This document shows positions 55,015-64,000 of a stretch of 64,000 bases of DNA, piece after piece (position 1 is the first letter of the stretch; each line of letters opens with the position of its first letter). The notes under the pieces are model-generated. The model ran no database searches. It saw only the letters and a program-made list of their open reading frames with translations, and had not been told where the DNA came from. A program made the position numbers and the translations under genes. The DNA comes from Andreprevotia chitinilytica DSM 18519 (GTDB lineage: Bacteria > Pseudomonadota > Gammaproteobacteria > Burkholderiales > Chitinibacteraceae). The stretch lies in assembly GCF_000711875.1 (NCBI RefSeq), contig NZ_JONM01000014.1, positions 53,736 to 117,735 of the forward strand, given 5' to 3'.

Positions 55015-55855
55015 ATTCTGGCGTGGCGTCGTGTATTCGGCGCTGTTGTTGGCAGCTTTGTATTACCTGCTGCCGCTGTATGTGATGGTGATTACCTCCG
55101 TCAAGACCATGGATCAGATCCGCGCCGGCAACTTGCTGTCGTTCCCGACCAGCATCTCGTTCGATGCATGGTCCAAGGCGTGGTCGAGCGCATGTACCGG
55201 GGTGGAATGCGGTGGCTTGAAGCCGTTCTTCTGGAACTCGGTACGGATGGTGATTCCGGCGGTGTTGATCTCCACCTCTTTGGGCGCGCTGAACGGTTAC
55301 ATCCTGTCGAAGTGGCGCTTCCCGCACTCGGAGCTTACCTTTGCCTTGATCTTGTTCGGTGTATTCATTCCGTTTCAGGTGGTGTTGCTGCCGATGGCGC
55401 AAACGCTTGGCTGGTTTGGTATCGCACGTTCGGTCACCGGCTTGGTGTTCGTCCACTGCGTGTTCGGCCTGGCTTCCACCACGCTGTTCTTCCGCAACTA
55501 TTACGTGGGCATTCCGGACGAGCTGATCAAGGCGGCACGTCTGGATGGCGCAGGCTTCTGGCGGATCTTCTTCCGCATCGTGCTGCCGATGTCGACTCCG
55601 ATCGTGATGGTCGTGCTGATCTGGCAATTCACCCAGATTTGGAACGACTTCCTGTTCGGTGTGGTGTTCTCATCGGGCGATAGCCAGCCGATCACCGTCG
55701 GCCTCAACAACCTCGCCAACACCTCGACCACGGTCAAGGAATACAACGTCGATATGTCCGCCGCGCTGATCGCCGCGCTGCCGACCATCCTGGTGTATGT
55801 ATTTGCGGGCAAGTATTTCGTGCGTGGGCTGACCGCCGGCGCAGTAAAAGGATAA
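55007..55855 (+). CDS. gtsC: Sugar ABC transporter permease 2
   Basis: 282 residues, MalG-type permease with six TM helices. The EAA loop is PDELIKAARLDGAGFWRIFFRIVLPMSTP. The ATG overlaps the gtsB stop codon region by 8 nt, so the two are translationally coupled, giving matched amounts. Followed after 11 nt by the ATPase gene. Confidence 0.92.
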   Translation: MPKFWRGVVYSALLLAALYYLLPLYVMVITSVKTMDQIRAGNLLSFPTSISFDAWSKAWSSACTGVECGGLKPFFWNSVRMVIPAVLISTSLGALNGYILSKWRFPHSELTFALILFGVFIPFQVVLLPMAQTLGWFGIARSVTGLVFVHCVFGLASTTLFFRNYYVGIPDELIKAARLDGAGFWRIFFRIVLPMSTPIVMVVLIWQFTQIWNDFLFGVVFSSGDSQPITVGLNNLANTSTTVKEYNVDMSAALIAALPTILVYVFAGKYFVRGLTAGAVKG

Positions 55856-55866
55856 CGGAGGAATTT

Positions 55867-56958
55867 ATGGGCGCACTCGCCATCAAGAACGTCACCAAGA
55901 GCTTTGGTGACACACATATCCTCAAGGGCATCGATATCGAAATCGATTCGGGCCAGTTTTTGATCCTGGTCGGCCCGTCCGGCTGCGGCAAATCGACACT
56001 GATGAACATCATCGCCGGCCTTGAAGCGCCGACAACCGGTGAGGTGCATATCGGCGACCGCATGGTGAACAACATCGCGCCGAAAGATCGCGATATCGCC
56101 ATGGTGTTCCAGAGCTACGCGCTGTATCCGACCATGAACGTGCGGCAGAACATCGCCTTCGGCATGGAAACGCGCGGTGTGCCGAAGAAAGAACAGGAAG
56201 AAATCATCGCCCGCGTCGCCAAGATGCTGCAGATGGATCACCTGTTGGATCGCAAACCCAGCCAGCTGTCCGGCGGTCAACGCCAGCGCGTGGCCATGGG
56301 CCGTGCCTTGGCGCGTGATCCGATCCTGTTCCTGTTCGATGAGCCGCTCTCCAACCTCGATGCCAAACTGCGCGTCGAAATGCGGACTGAAATTAAGCAA
56401 CTGCACCATCGCCTGAAAACCACCATCGTCTATGTGACCCATGATCAGATCGAAGCGATGACGTTGGGCGACAAGATTGCGGTGATGAAGGATGGTGTGA
56501 TCCAGCAGTTCGGCAGCCCGCAAGAAATCTACGAGCAACCGGCCAATCTGTTCGTCGCGAGCTTCATCGGCTCGCCGTCGATGAACTTCATCCCTTGCCA
56601 TTTGGCGGAGCAAGCGGGCCAGATTGGTGTGAGCCTGCAAAGTGAAGGCGAGGCACGCTTTGTGCCGCTGCCGAACGCCGCCAAGCTCGCCGGCCAAGTG
56701 GGCAAGAAAGTGATTCTCGGTTTGCGCCCGGAACAGTTCGATGCAGTGGAAAACAGCGAAAACAGCCTTGCCTGCAAGGTGCATCTGACCGAGCCAACCG
56801 GCCCGGACACCATGGTGCTGACCCAGCTGAACGGCATCGAGATTTGCGCCCGTCTGCATCCGCGCGATGCCAAGGGCCCGGGTGAAACAGTCCGCCTGAA
56901 GCCGGATATGACCAAAGCGGTTGTCTTTGATGCCGAGACGGAGACGCGTCTGGCTTGA
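55867..56958 (+). CDS. gtsD: Sugar ABC transporter ATPase (MalK/UgpC family)
   Basis: 363 residues. ABC domain with Walker A GPSGCGKST, signature LSGGQRQRVAMGRAL, Walker B LFLFDEPLSNLD and H-loop VTHDQIEAM, followed by the MalK-type OB domain (about 240-363: FIGSPSMNFIPC...LGLRPEQF). GGAGG lies just before the ATG. Energises GtsBC. Such ATPases sometimes serve more than one sugar importer. A terminator follows at 57029. Confidence 0.92.
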   Translation: MGALAIKNVTKSFGDTHILKGIDIEIDSGQFLILVGPSGCGKSTLMNIIAGLEAPTTGEVHIGDRMVNNIAPKDRDIAMVFQSYALYPTMNVRQNIAFGMETRGVPKKEQEEIIARVAKMLQMDHLLDRKPSQLSGGQRQRVAMGRALARDPILFLFDEPLSNLDAKLRVEMRTEIKQLHHRLKTTIVYVTHDQIEAMTLGDKIAVMKDGVIQQFGSPQEIYEQPANLFVASFIGSPSMNFIPCHLAEQAGQIGVSLQSEGEARFVPLPNAAKLAGQVGKKVILGLRPEQFDAVENSENSLACKVHLTEPTGPDTMVLTQLNGIEICARLHPRDAKGPGETVRLKPDMTKAVVFDAETETRLA

Positions 56959-57028
56959 TTGGATTGATTCGATGAATCACCGGCGGTGCTTGCGCTGCTG
57001 GTGCTGTTTTTCTCGTGAGTAGTCATTC

Positions 57029-57054
57029 GCCCCGCTTTATGCGGGGCTTTTTTT
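57029..57054 (+). terminator. Terminator of the gts operon
   Basis: GCCCCGC-TTTAT-GCGGGGC followed by seven T. Confidence 0.93.
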
Positions 57055-57077
57055 GTGCCGAGAATGAGGGAGTGAGT

Positions 57078-57192
57078 CGCGAAAAATCCAGCGACGCGGT
57101 GCTGGCAAGGCGGACCCACAAGGGGACAAATGCAGACGGTACGTTGAGTACGGTAAGTGAGCGCAACACCGCCAGGAGGGTTTTTGTTCGCG
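57078..57192 (+). repeat. Structured dispersed element, copy B
   Basis: Same inner blocks and order as copy A: TCCAGCG, TGGCAAGGC, GGTAC-GAGTAC, GCAACACCGCCAGGAGGGTT. The outer arms differ in sequence (CGCGAAAAA... / ...TTTTTGTTCGCG) but still pair. It lies beyond the gts terminator and ends 3 bp before the recR stop codon on the other strand. Confidence 0.7.
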
Positions 57193-57195
57193 GTT

Positions 57196-57792
57196 CTAGA
57201 GTTGCCGACGCTCGACCAGCGCCTGCGCCAGCGTACCCGGGTCGACATGTTCCAGCTCGCCGCCGACTGGCAGGCCACGGGCGATCCGGCTCACTTGCAG
57301 ACCACGGGCACGTAGCAGTTCAGAGAGATAGTGCGCGGTGGCTTCACCTTCGACGGTGAAGTTGGTGGCCAGCACCACTTCGCTGACTTCGCCATCGCTG
57401 GCGCGTTCCAGCAGGCGAGACAGTGCGATGTCCTTGGGACCGATGCCATCCAGTGGCGAGAGTCGCCCCATCAGCACGAAGTAGAGACCCTGATAGGCCA
57501 GCGTTTGCTCGATCATCAGCAGATCGGTCGGCATTTCGACCACGCACAGCTGATGCGTATTGCGCTGCTCATCGGCGCAGATATCGCAGACATCGGCTTC
57601 GGTGAAGGTATTGCAGCGTTTGCAGTGATTGAGCGTGGCAATCGCATATTCGATCGCATGCGCCAGATTCACGGCACCGCCCTGATCGCGCTGCAGCAGG
57701 TGATAGGCCATGCGGCTGGCTGATTTCGGGCCAACACCGGGTAACACCTTGAGGGCTTCGATCAGTTGCTGGAGAGAGGAGGGAGTGGTCAT
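57196..57792 (-). CDS. recR: Recombination protein RecR
   Basis: 198 residues, the standard length. Helix-hairpin-helix [20 protein letters not shown], zinc finger [16 protein letters not shown] and Toprim domain with [16 protein letters not shown]. Acts with RecF/RecO to load RecA at gaps. It normally follows ybaB closely; here 337 nt separate them because a 268-bp palindromic element ends 6 bp before the recR ATG, and no standard ribosome-binding site is visible (AGAG within the element's terminal repeat is the best candidate). Confidence 0.95.
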   Translation of the reverse strand: MTTPSSLQQLIEALKVLPGVGPKSASRMAYHLLQRDQGGAVNLAHAIEYAIATLNHCKRCNTFTEADVCDICADEQRNTHQLCVVEMPTDLLMIEQTLAYQGLYFVLMGRLSPLDGIGPKDIALSRLLERASDGEVSEVVLATNFTVEGEATAHYLSELLRARGLQVSRIARGLPVGGELEHVDPGTLAQALVERRQL

Positions 57793-57798
57793 CGGGCA

Positions 57799-58066
57799 AG
57801 GCTCTGTTGACGTAGGTTTTGCGGTCGCGCGGTGCCGAATTTTGCGGTCAATCAAGGCATAAGGCGCGCCGCATAACCGGTTATGTCAGCGACTTATAAC
57901 GCGGAGTGACCGCAAAAGTCGGCTCCGTCCGAAGGATTTGCCCGGCTTTGGGCCTCTTGCGGTGTTGAAAGCCACTGGCGTAATCGATTACGCGGCGTGT
58001 CTTTCGCCTAGCAATAGGCCCAAAGCCGGGCAAACGCGATCCGCAAAACCTACGTCAACAGAGCCT
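57799..58066. mobile_element. MITE-like element with 26-bp TIRs and nested hairpins
   Basis: Perfect 26-bp terminal inverted repeats (57799-57824 / 58041-58066, outer end AGGCTCTGTTGACGTAGG). Inside lie two hairpin units. Unit 1: 16-bp arms with one mismatch (57835-57850 / 57907-57922) around the palindrome CATAACCGGTTATG (57872-57885). Unit 2: perfect 19-bp arms (57937-57955 / 58016-58034) around GCGTAATCGATTACGC (57978-57993). There is no ORF. No target duplication is obvious in the flanks. It splits the ybaB-recR pair. Confidence 0.8.
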
Positions 58067-58129
58067 GGGGTTGGCGGGAAGAGGAGGCGCGTGGCTTTAT
58101 ACACCTCACTCCTCGCGCCTGACTGGCGA

Positions 58130-58459
58130 TCAGAACGGCAGCTTGAAGCCCGGGGGCAGCGGCAGGCCGGCGGTCAATCCGCCCATTTTTTCCTGGCTGG
58201 TTGCCTCGGCCTTGCGGGACGCATCGTTGAATGCGGCGGCGAGCAGGTCTTCCAGCATGTCCTTGTCGTCGGACAGCAACGAGTCGTCGATCGACACGCG
58301 CTTTACCGCGTGGCCGCAGGTCATCACGATCTTGACCATGCCGGCACCGGCCTGGCCTTCCACTTCGACCTTGGCGAGTTCTTCCTGCGCCTTGGCCATG
58401 TTTTCCTGCATCTTCTGCGCCTGCTGCATGAGCTGGGCGATACCGCCTTTACCTATCAT
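58130..58459 (-). CDS. ybaB: YbaB/EbfC family nucleoid-associated protein
   Basis: 109 residues: [45 protein letters not shown]...[23 protein letters not shown]...[10 protein letters not shown], matching YbaB throughout. A dimeric DNA-binding protein, usually encoded between dnaX and recR, as here. 58 nt after dnaX. Confidence 0.95.
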   Translation of the reverse strand: MIGKGGIAQLMQQAQKMQENMAKAQEELAKVEVEGQAGAGMVKIVMTCGHAVKRVSIDDSLLSDDKDMLEDLLAAAFNDASRKAEATSQEKMGGLTAGLPLPPGFKLPF

Positions 58460-58517
58460 GTCGTGCTCCTACTTGAAATCGATTTGAAATGGGGGTGAAC
58501 TTGAACGGCCACAGCCT

Positions 58518-60488
58518 TCAATGGGTTTGATCGGGTGTTCGATCATAAGGTTTGATCGAATCAGGAATGATGCTGCCGCCGAAATCTCGCACCAGCGTCT
58601 GCACGAACGGATCGTTCTGGATCTCGGTTTCTGCCTCAGACTGGCGTTGCGCGCGTTCGCGGAAGGTCTGTGCTGCCGGGGTATCGGTTGCTTCGTCACC
58701 GAGTACGACTTTGACTTGGATCGGCCGACCAAAGTAGTCCGATAGTGCCTCGCACAAGGGATCTTGATAGTCGCGGGTTGCGGTATTGCGATGCTCCGCC
58801 GCGACGCGTAACTCGAATACATCATTGCGGAACGATGCCAGTTCGGCGTGTTGCGCCAGCATGCCAGCGCGACCGAGTTTGACCTTGCCAAGCAGCCCGC
58901 GCCAGTCGCCATCGAATTCGCGATGGATCGGTTCGGCGGGAGCTTCGTGCCAAGGTGCTGAGTCGTGAGAGGGTTCAGCATCGGGTGCGGCTGGTGCGGC
59001 GACTTCTTGAGTTGGTTCCGGGATCGCTGGCGCGACTGGCGTTGGCACGAATACGTGTGATTCCGTCGGTGCGTCGTCGCGAATTGGTTCAGCAGTGTCA
59101 GTCGCCTCCAGCTCTGCCCAAGGCGGGGGAGGAGGTGGTTCGTCCGCTGCGGCAGGTGGCTGCGCAACGACCGGTGAAGGCACCACGCTGGGCTGGCTGA
59201 TCGATGCTGCAGCGATACTCGGCGCGGGCTGCGCTGGTGTGTGTGACGGTTCGACTTGCTGTGGCGATGCTACGACGCTCGCCGAACTGGCTTGCCGTGG
59301 TTGCGACGACGAACTGATTGGATTGGCTTGCGCAGGCGGAGCGCTTGCCAGATTGACTTGCCCCGGCGATGCCGGTGAGCTGATCAAATTGACTTGCACC
59401 GGCGATGCCGGTGCAAAGGCCAGCATCCGCAGCAGCGTCATCGTAAAGCCGGCGTACTCGTCCGGCGCCAGCGGCAAGTCACGACGGCCGTGCAAGGCAA
59501 TCTGGTAATAGAGCTGGGTGTCTTCCGGAGTCAGGCTTTGCGCAACTGCAAGGATATTGGCGCGTTGCGGCAGATCATCCGCCAACGCACCCGGCACGGT
59601 TTGCGCTAGTGCAATCTGGTGGAGCAGATGGGCTAGTTCATGCAGGGCGGCTTCATAGGAAAGACCACGGCCGGCAATCGTTTCCACGCTTGCCATCAAG
59701 GCCGTGCCGTCTTGGGCGATCAGCGCTGCGAGAATATCGAACAGATACGATTGATCGACTGCGCCCAGCATGGCGCGTACGCCGGCTTCTTCGACTTGGC
59801 CCGCACCGTAGGCAATGGCTTGATCCAGCAGGGACAACGCGTCGCGCATCGAGCCGTTGGCCGCATGTCCCAACAAGGGCAGGGCGCTGGTTTCGAAGGT
59901 GATCTGCTCGGCATCCAGCACTTTTTGCAAATGGCCGGAGACCTGCTGCGGCGTCATTTGCCGCAAGGAGAATTGCAAACAACGACTCAAGACCGTGATC
60001 GGCACTTTCTGCGGGTCGGTCGTTGCGAGGATGAATTTCACATGGCCCGGCGGCTCTTCCAGCGTTTTCAGCATCGCGTTGAAAGCGCTCTTGGAGAGCA
60101 TGTGCACTTCATCGATGATGTACACTTTGAACCGCCCGGCGGTCGGCGAATACTGAGCGTTGTCCAGCACCTCGCGGATATTGTCGATACCGGTATTGCT
60201 CGCGGCATCGATTTCCAGCAAGTCGACAAAGCGCCCGGCATCGATTTGCGTACAAGCGGAGCAGACGCCGCAAGGCTCAGCAGTGATGCCGGTTTCGCAG
60301 TTGAGCGCCTTCGCCATGATCCGCGCGATGGTCGTCTTGCCGACGCCTCGCGTGCCGGTCAGCAGGTAGGCGTGATGCAAGCGTTCGCTGGCGAATGCGT
60401 TCGCCAACGCCTTGATCACGTGCTCCTGCCCCACGAGTTGGGCAAAGGTTTTGGGTCGCCACTTTCGGGCAAGTACTTGGTAGGCCAT
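58518..60488 (-). CDS. dnaX: DNA polymerase III subunits gamma/tau
   Basis: 656 residues. Clamp-loader AAA+ domain: Walker A GTRGVGKTTIAR, zinc-binding Cys cluster (CETGITAEPCGVCSAC), Walker B VYIIDEVHMLS, SRC motif LSRCLQF. After about 365 comes a Pro/Ala/Ser/Gln-rich linker with imperfect repeats (PASPVQVNLISSPASPGQVNL), then a C-terminal tau domain (WRGLLGKVKLGRAGMLAQHAELASF...) that contacts the polymerase. The start at ATG 60488 (MAYQVLARKWRPKTF) fits the family; the open frame upstream of it is not coding. I saw no A-AAA-AAG slippery site near the gamma/tau boundary. Confidence 0.96.
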   Translation of the reverse strand: MAYQVLARKWRPKTFAQLVGQEHVIKALANAFASERLHHAYLLTGTRGVGKTTIARIMAKALNCETGITAEPCGVCSACTQIDAGRFVDLLEIDAASNTGIDNIREVLDNAQYSPTAGRFKVYIIDEVHMLSKSAFNAMLKTLEEPPGHVKFILATTDPQKVPITVLSRCLQFSLRQMTPQQVSGHLQKVLDAEQITFETSALPLLGHAANGSMRDALSLLDQAIAYGAGQVEEAGVRAMLGAVDQSYLFDILAALIAQDGTALMASVETIAGRGLSYEAALHELAHLLHQIALAQTVPGALADDLPQRANILAVAQSLTPEDTQLYYQIALHGRRDLPLAPDEYAGFTMTLLRMLAFAPASPVQVNLISSPASPGQVNLASAPPAQANPISSSSQPRQASSASVVASPQQVEPSHTPAQPAPSIAAASISQPSVVPSPVVAQPPAAADEPPPPPPWAELEATDTAEPIRDDAPTESHVFVPTPVAPAIPEPTQEVAAPAAPDAEPSHDSAPWHEAPAEPIHREFDGDWRGLLGKVKLGRAGMLAQHAELASFRNDVFELRVAAEHRNTATRDYQDPLCEALSDYFGRPIQVKVVLGDEATDTPAAQTFRERAQRQSEAETEIQNDPFVQTLVRDFGGSIIPDSIKPYDRTPDQTH

Positions 60489-60517
60489 AGTGGCCGATTC
60501 TAACAGATGCTCACGCC

Positions 60518-60727
60518 ATGCAATCCGCAGAACACCATCCTTCCCCCGCAGATTTCCCTGATGACCCGCCGCCAGAGCCGCCCTATGAACCTGCTCTTGA
60601 AGAGTGCTGCGGTAGTGGTTGCGAGCCCTGCATCTTCGATACATATGCGGCTGAGTTGAATGCCTATCGCGCCGCTGCGATGGCATGGCAGCAACGCCAC
60701 CCCGATGTGAAACTGGATATCCGATGA
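60518..60727 (+). CDS. Oxidoreductase-like domain protein
   Basis: 69 residues. Pro-rich start, then PPEPPYEPALEECCGSGCEPCIFDTYAAELNAYRAA, the pattern of the short 'oxidoreductase-like' domain (Pfam Oxidored-like) with four clustered cysteines that could bind a metal. Function unknown. Its stop overlaps the dacB ATG (ATGA), so the two are translationally coupled. Divergent from dnaX with 29 nt between start codons. Confidence 0.8.
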   Translation: MQSAEHHPSPADFPDDPPPEPPYEPALEECCGSGCEPCIFDTYAAELNAYRAAAMAWQQRHPDVKLDIR

Positions 60728-62172
60728 AGTCACTATCTAAATATGTCGCCGCATTGTGCTGTAGCGGTCTGTTGTTGGCTGCACATGCTGCCGAGTTACC
60801 AGCATCGGTTAAAGGCGCGCTCAAGGCGGCCAAATTGCCGGCCGATGGCTTGTCGGTTGCCATCCTCTCGCTGACCGATGGCAAGCCGGTGTTGCAATAC
60901 CAGGCAGAGCGGCCGGTAAACCCGGCCTCCACCATGAAGCTGGTGACTACATATAGTGCACTCAGCCTGTTGGGCCCGGCGTGGCAGTGGCAAACCGATT
61001 TCCTGGCCGATGCGCAGCCGGTGAATGGTGTATTGAACGGCGATCTTTATCTGCGTGGTAGTGGTGATCCCAAGCTGACCATCGAGCGTGTCTGGCTGTG
61101 GCTGCGAGATTTGAAAGCGGCTGGTGTTAACGATATTCGTGGCAAGTTGATTCTGGATCGCTCGCTGTTTCAACTGCCGGCGGAGAGCGCGTTCGAGGAC
61201 GATGGCAATGGTGCCGAGCGCCCGTTCATGGTCGAGCCTGATGCCGCACTGACCAACTTCAAATCCATTCGGCTGACGATTGATTCGACTGGCGAGCGGG
61301 TTCGGTTGACGGCCGAGCCGCCCTTGCCGGAAGTACGCGTCGGCAATGAACTTGCCATTGGCCGCGGCGGCAACTGCGAGGCATGGTCGCAGCATGTGTC
61401 GCAACGGCTTGGGCAAACCAACGGCGTGCAGTTTCTGGTGCAGCTGGCGGGCGAAGTGCCGGCCGGTTGCAAGGTGGAGCGTTATGTCTCGGTCCTGAGT
61501 GCGCAGGCCTATACGGCAGCATTGGTCCGCCAGCTGTGGCGCGAACTGGGCGGGCAGGGCATGACTGGTTGGAGCGAAGGTACGACGCCAGCCAATGCCG
61601 TGATGCTGGCATCGACCAAATCAGCCGACGTCGCCAACACCATTCGCGACATCAACAAATTCAGCAACAACATGATGGCGCGCCAACTGTTCCTCACGCT
61701 CGGTGCGCAGTCGCAGGAGAGCGGCGATACGCCCACGCGTGCTTCGGCATCGATTCGCAACTGGCTGGCGCAGCGCGGATTGCGATTTGATGAGCTGACG
61801 CTGGAGAACGGCTCGGGTCTGTCGCGTCACGAACGCATCAGTGCAACGCATCTTGCGCAACTGTTGGTGAACGCCGATCGAAGTCGCTATGCCGCAGAAT
61901 TCGCTTCGTCGCTACCCATTGTTGCCATCGATGGCACGATGAAAAAGCGCCTCAAAGGCGATGACGTAGTGGCGCACATCAAGACTGGCACGCTCAAGGA
62001 CGTGAAAGCGGTCGCGGGCTATGTTCGGGACGCAGACGGTGTGGACTGGGCTGTGGTCGCCATTGCCAACCATCCACGTGCACCACAATATGCCCCGGTA
62101 TTGGACGAAATCCTGCGCTGGATCGCCAATGCGCCGACCAGCGAACTCGCGGCGTTGCGCGTGGCAAGGTAA
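60724..62172 (+). CDS. dacB: D-alanyl-D-alanine carboxypeptidase/endopeptidase (PBP4 type)
   Basis: 482 residues, peptidase family S13. Signal peptide [22 protein letters not shown]; catalytic SxxK is STMK (S69, K72), SxN is SNN in [12 protein letters not shown], and KTG is in [10 protein letters not shown]. Acts in the periplasm on peptidoglycan cross-links and pentapeptides. Start ATG 60724 overlaps the upstream gene stop; the in-frame ATG at 60685 lies inside that gene. Confidence 0.94.
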   Translation: MKSLSKYVAALCCSGLLLAAHAAELPASVKGALKAAKLPADGLSVAILSLTDGKPVLQYQAERPVNPASTMKLVTTYSALSLLGPAWQWQTDFLADAQPVNGVLNGDLYLRGSGDPKLTIERVWLWLRDLKAAGVNDIRGKLILDRSLFQLPAESAFEDDGNGAERPFMVEPDAALTNFKSIRLTIDSTGERVRLTAEPPLPEVRVGNELAIGRGGNCEAWSQHVSQRLGQTNGVQFLVQLAGEVPAGCKVERYVSVLSAQAYTAALVRQLWRELGGQGMTGWSEGTTPANAVMLASTKSADVANTIRDINKFSNNMMARQLFLTLGAQSQESGDTPTRASASIRNWLAQRGLRFDELTLENGSGLSRHERISATHLAQLLVNADRSRYAAEFASSLPIVAIDGTMKKRLKGDDVVAHIKTGTLKDVKAVAGYVRDADGVDWAVVAIANHPRAPQYAPVLDEILRWIANAPTSELAALRVAR

Positions 62173-62213
62173 AATCGCGGATTAATCAATCTGTTCTTTA
62201 CGGAACCCTGCCC

Positions 62214-63782
62214 ATGACCCAAGCCTTGGACAAAGTCCTTATTCTCGACTTCGGTTCGCAAGTCGCCCAGCTGATCGCCCGCCGCGTGCGTGAGGCCCAC
62301 GTGTACTGCGAACTGCACTCCTTCGACGTGTCGATCGACTTCATCAAGGCATTCAACCCCAAGGCCATCATCCTGTCCGGTGGCCCGAACTCGGTGTACG
62401 AGAGCGATTACCAGGCGGATGCCGGGTTGTTTGAACTGGGCGTGCCAGTGCTGGGCATCTGTTATGGCATGCAATGGATGGCGCAAGCGCTGGGTGGCAA
62501 GGTTGAGGCAGGTCATGTGCGCGAATTCGGATTCGCCGAAATCCGCGCACGTGGCCACAGCAAGCTTTTCAACGGCATCGAAGATCGCAAGGGCGATAGC
62601 GGCGAAGGTTTCCTCGAAGTCTGGATGAGCCACGGTGACAAGGTTACCCAGCTGCCGGAAGGCTTCAAGATCATCGCCGAAAATCCAGCTTGCCCGCTGG
62701 CCGCCATGGCGAACGAGGACAAAGGATTCTATGCGGTGCAGTTCCACCCTGAGGTGACGCATACCCTCAAGGGCCGCGAAATGCTCAACCGCTTCGTGCT
62801 CGACATCGCCGGTTGCAAGCCGGGCTGGACGATGCCGAACTATATCGATCAAGCCGTCGCCAAGATCCGTGAACAAGTCGGTAGTGATGAGGTCATCCTT
62901 GGCCTCTCCGGTGGTGTCGATTCCTCGGTCGCTGCTGCGCTGATCCACCGTGCGATTGGCGATCAACTCACTTGCGTGTTCGTCGATAACGGCCTGTTGC
63001 GCCTGAACGAAGGCGAGCAAGTGATGAACATCTTTAATAAGCATCTGGGCGTGAAGGTCATCCACGTTAATGCGACTGAACAGTTCATGGGTCATCTGGC
63101 CGGCGTGAGCGATCCGGAAGCCAAGCGCAAGATCATCGGTCGCGAATTCGTCGAAGTGTTCCAGGCCGAATCGGCCAAGCTACCAAGCGCCAAGTGGTTG
63201 GCCCAAGGCACGATCTATCCGGACGTGATCGAATCTGCTGGCTCCAAGACCAAGAAAGCACACACCATCAAGAGCCACCACAATGTTGGTGGCTTGCCCG
63301 ATACGCTCAAGCTGCAATTGCTCGAACCGCTACGTGAGTTGTTCAAGGATGAGGTTCGCGAACTTGGCGTGGCGCTCGGCCTACCGCACGAGATGGTTTA
63401 TCGCCACCCATTCCCGGGCCCTGGTCTCGGCGTGCGTGTCTTGGGCGAAGTGAAAAAGGAATACTGCGATCTGCTGCGCCGCGCAGATGCCATCTTTATT
63501 GATGAGCTGCGCGCTTTCGATTGGTATGACAAAACCAGCCAGGCGTTTGCCGTGTTCCTGCCCGTTAAGTCGGTGGGTGTGATGGGTGACGGCCGTACCT
63601 ATGAATATGTGGTTGCACTACGTGCGGTGCAGACCAGCGACTTCATGACGGCCAAATGGGCTGAGCTGCCTTATGAGCTGCTGGGCAAGGTATCCAATCG
63701 CATCATTAATGAAGTCCGCGGTATCAATAGGGTGGTCTACGACGTGTCGGGCAAGCCGCCGGCAACGATCGAGTGGGAATGA
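62214..63782 (+). CDS. guaA: GMP synthase (glutamine-hydrolysing)
   Basis: 522 residues. N-terminal class I glutamine amidotransferase with GICYGMQ (C83) and FHPEVTHT, then an ATP-pyrophosphatase domain ([12 protein letters not shown] at about 226) and the dimerisation domain ending KPPATIEWE. Converts XMP to GMP. guaB, its frequent operon partner, is not in the window. 41 nt after dacB with no terminator between. Confidence 0.97.
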   Translation: MTQALDKVLILDFGSQVAQLIARRVREAHVYCELHSFDVSIDFIKAFNPKAIILSGGPNSVYESDYQADAGLFELGVPVLGICYGMQWMAQALGGKVEAGHVREFGFAEIRARGHSKLFNGIEDRKGDSGEGFLEVWMSHGDKVTQLPEGFKIIAENPACPLAAMANEDKGFYAVQFHPEVTHTLKGREMLNRFVLDIAGCKPGWTMPNYIDQAVAKIREQVGSDEVILGLSGGVDSSVAAALIHRAIGDQLTCVFVDNGLLRLNEGEQVMNIFNKHLGVKVIHVNATEQFMGHLAGVSDPEAKRKIIGREFVEVFQAESAKLPSAKWLAQGTIYPDVIESAGSKTKKAHTIKSHHNVGGLPDTLKLQLLEPLRELFKDEVRELGVALGLPHEMVYRHPFPGPGLGVRVLGEVKKEYCDLLRRADAIFIDELRAFDWYDKTSQAFAVFLPVKSVGVMGDGRTYEYVVALRAVQTSDFMTAKWAELPYELLGKVSNRIINEVRGINRVVYDVSGKPPATIEWE

Positions 63783-63797
63783 TTTCCCTATATAGAT

Positions 63798-63833
63798 AAA
63801 CAAACAGCCCCGCATTGCGGGGCTGTTTGTTTG
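63798..63833 (+). terminator. guaA terminator
   Basis: AACAAACAGCCCCGC-ATT-GCGGGGCTGTTTGTT, a 15-bp stem followed by TG-rich DNA. The remaining bases to 64000 show no supported feature. Confidence 0.85.
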
Positions 63834-64000
63834 TGGATTCGGTGGTTTTCGCCATCTGGCAGCGGGATGCTGGCATGGCAGATCGCAGATCGTGCGGCGG
63901 ATTCGATAAAAATTGCAGAATTGTTGCGTTGCCGATCAAGCACTTAGGGGGATGTTTGGGTGATTTTTGTTGGAGGGTGTTGACGGGGTTTGGGTAGGGC

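Noticed and set aside
57791..58074. Target-site duplication flanking the MITE-like element
   Set aside because: The 8 bases on either side (ATCGGGCA and GGGGTTGG) do not match, so insertion by transposition is not proven from the flanks.
58518..60488. Programmed frameshift site in dnaX producing gamma
   Set aside because: The only similar run (CAAAAAG near codon 190) is in the wrong place and is not the A-AAA-AAG heptamer.

Overview
The window looks like the chromosome of a chitinolytic betaproteobacterium, most likely Neisseriales (Chitinibacteraceae/Chromobacterium-like). This is inferred from the GC-rich, densely packed genes, a short neisserial-type porin, a homodimeric pyruvate dehydrogenase E1, the dnaX-ybaB-recR order, an IF-1 with a C-terminal extension, and secreted chitin- and beta-glucan-degrading enzymes carrying CBM5/12 modules. 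There is no prophage, complete IS element, rRNA operon or CRISPR array.

Layout. 0-3 kb: a repeat-rich stretch, then a secreted GH18 chitinase (minus). 3.6-7.2 kb: a YdeP/FdhF-type molybdoenzyme, a small helix-turn-helix protein and fdhD, read as one unit. 7.2-20 kb: housekeeping and small unknown genes, including dinB, a RarD-like permease, a cold-shock protein opposite infA, YpfJ, an Hpt plus HD-GYP protein, a glycine-zipper lipoprotein and a NagD-like phosphatase. 20.4-23.5 kb: an unusual ABC importer (fused double permease plus ATPase with an extra C-terminal domain) with no binding protein. 24.6-29 kb: a beta-glucan locus (GH3, then CBM5-CBM56-GH16) behind two LacI-type operators. 29-35.6 kb: tRNA-Arg(CCG), a dihaem cytochrome c, GNAT, a Gdx-type exporter, a dienelactone hydrolase, rhlE and rarD.

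35.6-57 kb is one metabolic block. On the minus strand lie zwf-pgl-hexR-pgi-aceE-aceF-lpdA; divergently on the plus strand lie edd-eda-gap-porin-gtsABC-ATPase. Together they cover outer-membrane passage and ABC import of a hexose (probably glucose), the Entner-Doudoroff route to pyruvate and glyceraldehyde-3-phosphate, and pyruvate to acetyl-CoA. HexR, encoded in the block, probably acts on the HexR-like boxes between zwf and edd. No glucokinase is present in the window. The hydrolases elsewhere in the window would supply sugars to such pathways.

57-64 kb: recR, ybaB and dnaX (minus), then a small cysteine-rich protein, dacB and guaA (plus).

The most unusual content is non-coding. (1) A 268-bp element with perfect 26-bp terminal inverted repeats and two internal nested hairpins separates ybaB from recR. 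(2) A structured element occurs twice, between gtsA and gtsB and beside recR, with conserved inner blocks and different outer stems that each still pair. (3) Two Pseudomonas-type REPINs and several other REP-like palindromes lie in the intergenic DNA. All coordinates, motifs and repeats were read by eye; no database search was possible.
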